Origin: Knufia peltigerae
Taxonomy: Eukaryota; Ascomycota; Eurotiomycetes; Chaetothyriales; Trichomeriaceae
Length of the DNA stretch: 64,000 nucleotides
Reading direction: 5' to 3'
NCBI GenBank assembly: GCA_030247855.1
Contig: JAPDRN010000134.1
Coordinates: 1 to 64,000, forward strand
Shown here: in pieces, positions 55,604 to 64,000 of the stretch
How the letters are laid out: the number at the start of each line of letters is the position of its first letter
How positions within the stretch are numbered: the stretch's first letter is position 1
The notes under the pieces: model-generated
Database searches by the model: none
What the model was told of the DNA's origin: nothing
What the model saw: the letters and a program-made list of their open reading frames with translations, nothing else
Program-made: the position numbers and the translations under genes

Positions 55604-56620
55604 TCAGAATATCTCTCCTTCATACGTCATCTTCTCTACATCGCTAAAGTCATGTGCGTTTCGCAGCTTCTCGTACTCTTCCTGTGGCAGCTCGACCATT
55701 AGTGGGGTTATGTTGTGGTTCTTGGTTCCATGCATCAGTCGCTCGTAGACACCTGTGCCCGCGGGGATTCTGAAGCGAGCCGTGCCGTGCCACCAGCTGG
55801 CCGAGAATCCCAGAGCAATCATGTAGCGGGTCGCGTCCGACTTGTTGCAGACTCCGGCGTGCCACAGGCGCATGTCTCGGAAGAGGATAGATCCCTTCTT
55901 CACCGTGGGCTGAAATCCGGGATGAAGAGACGTCTTCCGCTCCTCGACGTATTCATCAGTGATGTGCGTCTCGCCATGTGGTCCCGGAGGAGTCTGAGCT
56001 TCCGTGTTGAAGTGGTGAGTTCCGAGCCAGATCTCGGTAGAACCGTTCGCGGCACTGGCGTCGGTCGTGTAGACGTTGGCGACCACGTAGAATGGAGCAG
56101 GAGGATGGGCGCACATGGCGTCTGAATGGACTGGCTGACGTTGGACTCCGTGAGGCAAGGCGTTGTTTCCCGTGACCATGTTCCACTTCGCGTTGGGCCC
56201 GAGGTAGAGGTTGACGGCATGAAAAAGAAGTTTGTTGAGATAGACATCGTCGAAAAAGTATTTCGACGGCGTCAACGGAGGGCCCTGTTGGAGGTTCTCT
56301 GCCCCGAAATTGCGGTGCAGGTCCTTTTTGTTCAATTCACGTTTTGTGTCCTCGACCATGAACTCGTTGATGACGTCCAGATGGGCCGGGTCAATCATAT
56401 CTTTGAGTATGACCACACCATCGCGGTGCATCCCCGAGAGAAAGAGCTTGATGTTGGCATCGTCAAAGCGACCAGCAGCCTTCTCCTCTGGTGATGGAGT
56501 GACCTCGACAGGGGTATTGAGAGACTTTGGTGGCAGACCAGGCATGTATTCATGTTGTTGTGCTAATTTATTGGGAATTGTGCTTGAAAGTCCCGTGTCG
56601 CCATTCGCTTGAGGAGACAT
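55604..56620 (-). CDS. Phytanoyl-CoA dioxygenase (PhyH) family Fe(II)/2-oxoglutarate oxygenase
   Basis: A 338-residue intronless protein with the double-stranded beta-helix of PhyH enzymes, which hydroxylate substrates using Fe(II), O2 and 2-oxoglutarate. The iron triad is H165-x-D167 in PVHSDAM and H254 in LWHAGVCNKS; R265 in ATRYMI is the expected 2-oxoglutarate arginine. The N-terminal ~50 residues are non-conserved, and no PTS1 or mitochondrial signal is evident, so classic peroxisomal phytanate oxidation is not implied. Fungal members often work in secondary metabolism or degradation of small molecules. The substrate is unknown. Start ATG 56620. Nearby are a Dabb protein, an NmrA-like reductase, a sugar porter and a Zn2Cys6 regulator. 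Confidence 0.91.
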   Translation of the reverse strand: MSPQANGDTGLSSTIPNKLAQQHEYMPGLPPKSLNTPVEVTPSPEEKAAGRFDDANIKLFLSGMHRDGVVILKDMIDPAHLDVINEFMVEDTKRELNKKDLHRNFGAENLQQGPPLTPSKYFFDDVYLNKLLFHAVNLYLGPNAKWNMVTGNNALPHGVQRQPVHSDAMCAHPPAPFYVVANVYTTDASAANGSTEIWLGTHHFNTEAQTPPGPHGETHITDEYVEERKTSLHPGFQPTVKKGSILFRDMRLWHAGVCNKSDATRYMIALGFSASWWHGTARFRIPAGTGVYERLMHGTKNHNITPLMVELPQEEYEKLRNAHDFSDVEKMTYEGEIF

Positions 56621-57443
56621 TGTGGCCGCTCAAGAGTAGGTTCAGAAATCGACCAGTTTAGACGCTGTTGTTCAGGATACTGACTTCAACTGCCCGTACT
56701 TGGTCGCGTCTCCAATGTAGCCATTAGGAATTGCGATGAAGGACGATGCTATTTGTCTCAATACAACGTTCCAGTAGTGGTACTTCGTCTGTAGTGCCAT
56801 ATGCGGCGGAATTTGCCCGGGTTTCTCGGATGAGGGATGCATGGGCCGTGTCATGAAAGGATAAGGAGTCTGGTAGCATTTTCAATCCCCTACCTGTGGT
56901 GCAGTTCCTGGCTGCCGAGGTCACGATGATAGACACATTCGATCTCGACGGTGACGAGGCGATACTTGTAGGAACCTTGATACATTCTCGGAGCATCACA
57001 GTTCATCTTAGAATCTTTGCTAAAGGTAAATCAATCCGTGCTTTGTCCCGTACACTAGGAAAGTCTTGGCTGTTCGCGGAACTGGGGAAGGAGATGATGT
57101 ATCTTCCGTCCATTCTTCAGCAGAGAGATCATGATCCATCATACACAACAACGAGAAGCAGGCATCAATGGAGGATTCGATGTACCACAAGGTGAAAATT
57201 GACACGAATGAGATTGGTGTGAAACTCGGCGACAGTCATGTGACACAGATTCTCGCTCAGAAAGAAGGCTGGATGCGCTGAGCTCTTCTTTCAAGGCTGC
57301 TGAGGCTGAGAAACGTTTCTCTTCCGAGCATCTCACCAGGTTGTCTCATCAAGGCATGACCGTTCCATTTATTAGTTGGGAAACCTGTCTATCTCGGGGA
57401 CCAAGTTTCGCATAAGGCGCCAATTGTTCCCGTGGTAGTAACA
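56621..57443. other. Divergent promoter region, dioxygenase and unknown membrane protein
   Basis: About 820 bases. No supportable gene; an open frame at 56896-57195 has no recognised similarity. Confidence 0.5.
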
Positions 57444-58526
57444 ATGGCCGATCCTATTAGTATCTTGGCCACGGCGATCGCCCTCATGTCAAAGTTGAAC
57501 ACTCTCGTCGATATTGTCGTTGGCCGCAATCCTGAGTACGAGGAACAGAGATGGGGCTCATGGGGTCGTTTCTTTGGAATCACCAGGCTTGTCGACACAG
57601 ATGCGGTCAGACAATTGCATTGGAACATCAACACTTGGACTGACGACGAGGTCATGGCATGGAAGCAGTCCTACATCTCAAATTGTACTGCCATACAAGT
57701 GGCCGTGAGTGTTTTACGCGAGTGAAGAATCAGACTATGGGTCAGACACTGATGAAAAGGTCTCAAGGGTGCCATCTTCGCCAGTGTCGGCTTGACCGCC
57801 CTTCAATTGCCAGACATGGATTCTACCCATTGGAGTGCACGAGCTCTCCTCTCCTGTTCCATGATGCTTGGAGTCCTGTCTGTCGTGCGTGCGGCGTCAT
57901 TGCAACAGCACATCTCCGTGCTCAACAAGGCGTTTGACATCCGGCTGTGGCTCAGCCGGGGCAAGGCTGAAACGGAAAAGACTCATTATCGACCACCCTT
58001 CCATCTCCTACCGCTGGAAAGCTCCGTGGCGGCCCTAAAGCAGTTTTCCATGCCAAAAGTGCTGCTCAATCTCGCCGTTCTGCTGTACACGATCGGATTC
58101 GGCATATACTTGTTGTTCGCGTGGGTATATCACGTCGATACCGACGGAGGCCGAAATGACTTTCGAAACATCTTCATCAGCTTTGTTGCGACGGTGGGCT
58201 TTGTCTGCGCGAGCGTCTTCGCCACGGACCTATTCGCCATCGTGGACGAAAGGAAAAGAATGGCGGATTTCGATCTCAACAGGACCACGACGTTTGCAAA
58301 ACCCGTCTCTCAGAAACAACTCGAAGAATGGCTGGAAACGCTGCGAGACATGCAGGACACCACAGCCGGAGGCTCGGAGCTCTACATGAGGCTCGAAACT
58401 GCCGTCAATGACCTACAGTCGAAGTGGGACGCAGAGAGAAGGCTGGAGCGATTGCGGCGTAAGCAAGAGCACCGACGGGTACTGACAGAAAGGAGAGAAG
58501 CTAGGGCAGGCCCGGAACAAGCATGA
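57444..58526 (+). CDS. Fungal integral membrane protein of unknown function
   Basis: Two exons, 57444-57704 and 57768-58526, giving 339 residues. I do not recognise a named domain, but the layout is one seen in uncharacterised fungal proteins: a hydrophobic N-terminus (MADPISILATAIALM), a Trp-rich segment (EEQRWGSWGRFFG), helices near IQVAGAIFASVGLTALQL, ALLSCSMMLGVLSVV, VLLNLAVLLYTIGFGIYLL and IFISFVATVGFVCASVF, and a long charged C-terminal coil (about 265-335, ERRLERLRRKQEHRR). The intron (63 nt, donor GTGAGT, acceptor CTCAAG) gives QVAGAIFASV in frame; a second reading with donor GTGTTT and acceptor AAAAG would insert VSLK. ATG 57444 is the first true ATG. Function is not inferable. Confidence 0.75.
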
Positions 58527-58668
58527 CCCAAATTTCAACGACACGACATGGGTCCAGCATGGAGTACTATCTACGAGTACCATGAACCAACAAGGAGATT
58601 CTACTTTCATGTCATTTTCAAAACTACGTACGATTGCCACGAGTTTGGACATGAGATCTTCAACCCTC

Positions 58669-59775
58669 TCAGGGGTCGCGAGTCCTCGTCATTCTCGAGC
58701 CTTCGGTGGCCATCTCGATGGCCGCCTTGGTCCTGTCGTCGAGGTCCTCCTTGGGCAGCCCGAGAAGGTTGTTGCTGGTCCCCTTGACCGACTCGAAATC
58801 CCCGCCTCCGCCACGCCAAAACACCCTGGCGTACAACAGTTTCGGGAACCCGTCCATGTTGCCACTCTGCAACTCGGACACGCCGGCCTTGTAGCGCTCG
58901 TGGGCGTCCTCGTACGTGACGGTCCAATCTTGCTCCGTTGTCCCCGTCACCCGCAACACCGAGGCGAACATGTCCTTTTGGCTGATGAGGAAGGACGAGA
59001 CGTAGACGAACTGGTTCCGGAACCGGGACAGCGTCGTACTGCCGTCGTCCGCCGCGTCCTCCGGCAGGATCTTCATGCTCATCAACTTGGCCACGGCCCG
59101 TCCGGCCTGGTCCCAGGTGCTGGTGTTGATCTTGGTGTTGCCGTCGTCATAAAACACCACGCTCCGGGTCTTGAAGTCGAACCCGTACCGCACCGCCGCC
59201 CCCGCGAGGCTGTACTCGTACCAGAACCCACACACCAAGGACACGCGGCCCAGCCCTGCCTTTTCGATGAGGTCTCTGGCCTGCCAGCGCGCGTCGGTGA
59301 GCATGGTGTCCTTGGCGAGTCCGTCGTCGGTCGAGTCCGTACCCCAGTCGTTGGGCATGATCCAGGGAACACCGGCTTCGATGGCGGCGTTGATCAGCGT
59401 GGCTTGCGTGTCCGGAGGCACGAAGACGCTCAGGGTGATGAGGAGAGCGTCTTGGCCCCGAAGGGCGTCGACTATCGTGGAAGGGTCGCCGTAGTCGACC
59501 TTGGCCACTTTGATCCCTCGGGGCAACTTGCTGACGCTGTCGGCCCGCGTGATGGCCGTGACATTGTGCTTGCCGGTCGCGAGAAGGTGTTTTGCAAGAT
59601 AACCACCGATTTGTCCGCCAGCCTAGGTTAGACACCACCGTCAGTGTATGTTCCCTTCTCCCGTCGATACGAGTGGCTTTGTGTGGTTAATTCAACTTAC
59701 ACCGACGATCGCGATGTTCTCAATCCTATTCTTGAAGCCTTGTGGCTGATCTTTGGCGTATTGTTGTGGTGCCAT
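58669..59775 (-). CDS. NmrA-like / isoflavone-reductase-type NAD(P)-binding protein
   Basis: Two exons, 59775-59701 and 59622-58669 (minus), giving 342 residues. The Rossmann dinucleotide loop is IAIVGAGGQIGGYLAKHL (G25, G28, G31), created by splicing; AITRADS after beta-2 carries the Arg expected of NADP preference. The middle part (ALLITLSVFVPPDTQATLI, GVPWIMPNDWGTD) follows the NmrA-like atypical short-chain dehydrogenase pattern. Family members are either redox sensors or reductases of phenolic and benzylic compounds; the Ser/Tyr-x3-Lys triad of classical SDRs is not clear here. The 78-nt intron has donor GTAAGT, branch CTAAC overlapping the acceptor CCTAG. It is tail-to-tail with the unknown membrane protein gene, 142 bases apart. 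Confidence 0.9.
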
Positions 59776-60402
59776 GGTGGTAATACTTAGGTATTCGTAC
59801 GATACTTGTCGAAGTTCTGCTTGTATGGCTCAGAAGTCTTTTCTTAAGCTTGAATTGTCCTCTCCCTCCTCGCCAAAGCCTTCGGAACGTCACAACTATA
59901 TACCTTGAACTTCCTCCCCATCCCAGAAGCAATGCCAGGCCCCGGAAGTAAGTTGGGAGGCATATTCTCGTTATGTCCGATTGGACAGAAGAGGGTTTGA
60001 CTCCGCCTTTGATTCTGATTGGTATTTGGGTCCTGTTTTGATACGAAAACGGGTTAGTCTTGCGCGCTCTGGGAGTCGGCTCATAAGTGAACCATTTTCC
60101 CGACCTTCAATTCTTCCTCAACTGGATAGAATATCCTTTCGAACACTTTGACAGAGTATGTTACCGGATAAAACGAGGCAATTCTGTTGATCAGGCCAAT
60201 CAATCTTTTCACGGTCTTCGGCCCATCACTGAACCGGTGCAGTGCAAGCAGCTACATCATCATTTTGGTAGTCACATCCACATGATTTCGGGCATAATGA
60301 TATGGCCTTCAGGATCTGCAAAGATACTCCGTCAAGGTTTAACTCCTATATCTCTCAATCGGTCGTGAAGAAGAGTCTTTTGAATCACGTTTCTGGTTTT
60401 TG

Positions 60403-60422
60403 GTCTGTCTGTCTGTCTGTCT
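60403..60422 (+). repeat. GTCT tetranucleotide repeat, five units
   Basis: Five tandem GTCT units. Confidence 0.9.
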
Positions 60423-60538
60423 TGTCTGCTATTCAATTCGGTCCCCGCCTCCATTCTCTCTCTTCCCCTCCATCAATTCGTAGCTGATTCGTTATGAGGT
60501 TGAACACAAAGAAGAAAGGAAAAAGGACACCCCATGTC

Positions 60539-60590
60539 TAGGTTAGGTAGGTTCAGCTAGGTCAGGTAGGTAAGGAAAGGTAGGTAGGTA
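60539..60590 (+). repeat. Cluster of (T)AGGT words
   Basis: TAGG/AGGT tetramers recur about eight times in 52 bases with irregular spacing. Similar TTAGGTAGG words occur near 4229 and 54573. Confidence 0.7.
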
Positions 60591-60929
60591 CATGAAACAT
60601 CCCATGGCTCGTTATGCATAAAAAAGATCCTGACAGTTCTTCTGTCGTTCTGCTCGAAAAGGTCAACAACCAAGGAGAGATTCATCAAAACAACTCTTTA
60701 TCCATCTCTCCCCCTTTCGCGACAATGCTCCAGTCTAGAATGCAGAATTGATTACTCCGGAGAAACTTCAGAGATCTAATATGTCGCCGACTGAAATTCA
60801 CAAAGGACGCCTGAGATCAAGGACAAAGACGAGAACAACCACAGATCGTGGCCAATGTTGACTCTGTCCTTATGTTTCGACACCAAACCAGACGGTCATA
60901 AACCATGGATGAAGTCAATGGAATGTTAA

Positions 60930-63900
60930 TCATCGACCCGTGTTGAAGAACCAGCTGCTTCGTTTATTCCCCCCGTCCGACCCAGCCAAACTTGAGATAA
61001 TGGGCAAGGAAGCTGCACCATTAGCGTTGGCTCCGTCCAGGTTGGAAGGAGGAGCACCGCCTCCTCCGCGAAGTGGTTTTGCGATTCTGGCTCCGGCGTT
61101 CATGAGACTATTGAATCCACCTGCTGCGCCAGGGCCACCGGCGGCCATGTTCCTTGACGACACTTTGGCGGCTTCAAGACGTTCCTTGACTGCGGCCAGT
61201 TGTTGTTCGAAACTATTTCGGACTGGTTAGCGTCTCCTATCATGATTTGAGCAAATCAGAAATACATACCGATGGTTCGCTGCGGTGAGTTTCTCCTGGC
61301 TATCGCTCAGCAGACTTTCCAGACTCAGAATCCGTTCATTTCTTGCAATCAGCTTGCGCTCTGCAATTGCCACTTCCTTCTTCAGGCTGGTGTTTTGGTC
61401 CACGAGCTGTCTCTGCACCACGGTAAGTTGTTCCAAGTTGCGCTCCAAGAAGGCCATCTTCTTCTGTTGCTGGCGATTGTTGCTCGACCTCAGAACATTG
61501 TTGTACTGTTCTCTTGTCTCGTCGAGTGAGATTTCGAGTTCAACAACACGCTCGCATCGGTTCTGAAGATCTCTCATCAGGTTCTTCTTCATTTGATCGA
61601 ACTCGGCCATCTGCTGCTGTACGCTCTTGTTGGGTGTTCCATTGGGTGCTCCGTTTGCGGCGCCACGGCCTTGCAAATCGGACATGGACTTCTGAAGCTT
61701 TTCAATCTCCTGAGACTTGTGAGTCAGCTGGTCTCGCAGATCATGCACCAGCTCAGTCTGTGCCTCTCTTCGATCCGAGTAGAGCTGCTCCAATCTGTTC
61801 TTGACATCTTCCACATCTTCGGGGCTCAAGTTGCGTGTCAGTAAATCCTCATAATCTTGTTGAACTGAAGCTAGTCTCTCTTCTAGGGCAAGTGTTCGCT
61901 CCTCATGCTCGCTTTCTGCACGAACATTCAGGGACGTCTCTGCTTGTCGAGCTAGGTCTCGAGATTCAAGCAATTTGTTTCTCAAGTCATCTAGGACATC
62001 CGATGAGACTTGCTCCCCGTTCAGACTGGCAGCATGGAGTGACTCGACCTGATCGAGCATATCGCGCATACGTGCCTCGTTCTCGGAAAACGCATTGTCT
62101 CCCAAGTCGAACCCTGCCATCATTTTAGCCATTTTCTCCTTTTTCTTGCGATCCTTCTCGTCGAGAGCTGCCGTGGTCTCCTTGGCACTCATCTTGAGTT
62201 CTAGAAGTTGTTGTTTGACAGATACCAACTCGGTCTCTAGCTCGGTGTTCGCGTCTTTCAAGCCTTCCATGGTGATTGCATCTTCTTTGCCCTGATAGCT
62301 CAATTTCTGCAATTCCAGTTCGGTCTTGTTGAGTTTATCAGCCATGACCTCGTTGTCTTTCGTCGTCCGAAGTGCTCCTTCTTTATACGACTTCAATTCT
62401 TCTCGCAGTTCCTGCAAACTGCGTTCGGCATTAGCTGCTTGAGTCTCTTTCTCCGTCAGCTGGTCTTGCAGTTCATTCTCTCGGCGTAGGAACTCCTCTC
62501 TCTCGTCCTTTTCCAGAATGATACTGGGTGTGCTGGATCTCTCGCCCATTCGAGAATCTGGCCGACTTGGAGTTTCTGACCTTAGCAGATCCGAAGGAGC
62601 ACGAGAGGGCGTATCTGGCCTGGCCCTCGATTCTGATTTTGTGCCTCCCATCGGAGGAGCCCATTTTTCTTTTGGAACTGTCTCTCCCCTCCGCCATAAC
62701 GACAGTTCCGCGTCCACAGAAGCTATATACTTTTCGAAAGTTATCACTTGGTTTTGGATGATCTTCAATTGGCGTTTCAGTTCCGCAGGACTCAATTCGG
62801 CATTGATCTTGGCCTTGTTCTTGATCGTCTTTGCTCTCATTCCGAAGCGCAAGGTGCTGACAGTCTCTGCATCGTTGTAACTGCTGGGAGAACAATTGAT
62901 GATCAAAGTCGTTCTTGAATTACCTCCCAAACTTTCTTGGAGAATTCTCGTCAATTTCGAGTCTCGATAAGGGACGTGAGTGGATTTGCCATCGGTCAAG
63001 GCGTTGATGACCATTCCGAGAGCGCTCAAACTCTTGTTGATCTTCTTTGCCTCCTCTAACGTTTGTCCACTGGCGCCTGTCTTGCCCACCTTTTCTGAAC
63101 CTGCCAAATCAACCAGATAAAGCATACCACTCTTTTGTGAACCAGTATTGACGTCCTTTTGATTTATCGTGACCAAAAATATCGAGTGTGACCGCGAAGA
63201 TTCCAAATTCATGTTTGTAGATGCTGTAACTCTTGCTCGTTGACCCAGATGCATGGCTGTGTACACTTCATCAACCGTATTCACGTATATCTCTCGTAAG
63301 CCTTTCACATATGGACCCTTCGGGCCTTCGTTGATGGGCAAGTTGTCCATAACCGGGTTCAACAGGTCTCGTATTCGTTCCATGTAGATTTCCAGGTATG
63401 AGATGCCCACGGTGTATTCGATCTGAGCCGAACCATGCACGAGAATGGCATCGAATATCTGCTCAGTGATTCGCGGGATTATACCTTTTTTGTGTGAATC
63501 ATCCATATCTCCCATCATCGTATAAGACTTTCCTGCGCCAGTCTGGCCATAAGCAAAGACCGTTCCATTATAACCATTCATGACATCTTCTACAGTTGAT
63601 CTGATGGAGAAGTCGAAGATGTCGGCTTGTTGGGAGGACATATCAAAAACTCGGTCGAACGTGAAGGGAGCATTCGTTTCGGCGGACTATACGACATGAG
63701 TGTTTGGTCTACTGCTTTCTGCGACAGGACAACAAACCTGGACCTGGCAGGTGTCCTCGCCAGTAAAGTGGACAATTGGTTGACCTCCATTTCCGATTTC
63801 GACTTTGTTCTGCGGACGGAATCGGGCAACAACTGGGAATCGTGTTAGCCGGGCCAGTCAAAGTCGTATAGGTTGACAATACCTTTGATGTTGTTGCCCC

Positions 63901-63987
63901 CTCCTCCGCTGGCTGAGTTGGAACTGGGATCAGTTGTTAGCGGGGATCTGGCGTATATATCGAACAGAGTATCAAGACGCACGCCAT
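60930..63987 (-). CDS. kinA: Kinesin-1 heavy chain (conventional kinesin)
   Basis: Five coding exons on the minus strand: 63987-63983, 63923-63883, 63832-63738, 63686-61270 and 61212-60930, giving 946 residues, close to other fungal conventional kinesins. It carries cargo along microtubules toward plus ends and supports hyphal tip growth. The motor domain holds IKVVARFRPQNKVE, P-loop GQTGAGKSYTMMG (about 94-106), switch I LESSRSHSIF, switch II LVDLAGSEKVGKTGASG, and a neck after AKTIKNKAKINAELS. Then come long heptad-rich coils, the VELEISLDETREQYNNVLR-type stretch of the tail, and a Gly/Ala-rich end finishing FNTGR. Introns of 59, 50, 51 and 57 nt have GTGCGT, GTATTG, GTTTGT and GTATGT donors. 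The first coding exon is only ATGGC. Just 13 bases of leader lie within the window. The symbol follows Aspergillus usage. Confidence 0.93.
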
Positions 63988-64000
63988 GTTCAAAACCCGA

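Larger units (their letters stand above)
59776..60929. other. Intergenic: NmrA-like promoter and kinesin 3' region
   Basis: 1.15 kb without a supportable gene. It has a GTCT tetranucleotide repeat (60403-60422) and a cluster of AGGT words (60539-60590). Confidence 0.55.

Noticed and set aside
58582..59631. 349-codon plus-strand frame opposite the NmrA-like gene
   Set aside because: It overlaps a two-exon gene with a clear Rossmann motif; the translation has no recognisable domain.
1..64000. tRNA, rRNA, transposon or CRISPR-like elements
   Set aside because: By eye I found no tRNA box A/B pair outside coding sequence, no terminal inverted repeats with a transposase or reverse transcriptase frame, and no regularly spaced repeats. 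A tRNAscan-SE and repeat-library search would be decisive.

Overview
The window is nuclear DNA of a filamentous ascomycete (Pezizomycotina). The genes are compact, with 50-160 nt introns carrying GT...CTAAC/CTRAY...AG signals, and the families include NST1, a Ran1-type kinase, Zn2Cys6 regulators, sugar-porter MFS proteins, NmrA-like reductases and a fungal kinesin-1. A placement in or near Eurotiomycetes is a guess; the window contains no rRNA, tRNA or marker gene that would settle it. I found no transposon, CRISPR array or viral element.

Left part (1-15 kb): the 3' end of acetolactate synthase (ILV2), a GC-rich DHA1-type MFS transporter, a convergent peroxisomal 4-coumarate-CoA-ligase-like enzyme ending in SKL, galactokinase, a divergent RING-CH membrane ubiquitin ligase, mitochondrial ribosomal protein mL40, and the Rho2 GTPase. 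Middle (15-32 kb): NST1, an oligoribonuclease, a DUF7918-like nuclear-looking protein, phosphoglucomutase, a DUF1275 membrane protein and a GC-rich amidohydrolase. Galactokinase and phosphoglucomutase are the first and last steps of the Leloir route, but the genes are 17 kb apart and GAL7/GAL10 are not here.

32-46 kb is gene-poor. A single Ran1/Pat1-like protein kinase sits between 5.4 kb and 6.7 kb of sequence with no supportable gene, rich in microsatellites and short recurring motifs. A small CYSTM/XYPPX stress-type protein follows.

Right part (46-64 kb): a divergent-motif Ras-like GTPase, a Zn2Cys6 regulator divergent from an alpha-glucoside-type sugar porter, then a Dabb-domain protein, a phytanoyl-CoA-type dioxygenase, an unknown membrane protein and an NmrA-like reductase, which together could be a small co-regulated metabolic set. 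The window ends in a complete kinesin-1 heavy chain whose first coding exon is only 5 nt.

Gene models were built by hand from splice signals and reading-frame continuity; all multi-exon models close in frame. The leads most worth checking are the atypical GTPase, the regulator/porter/Dabb/dioxygenase/NmrA block, the two GC-rich genes, the long non-coding flanks of the kinase, and a tandem repeat in the MFS promoter.
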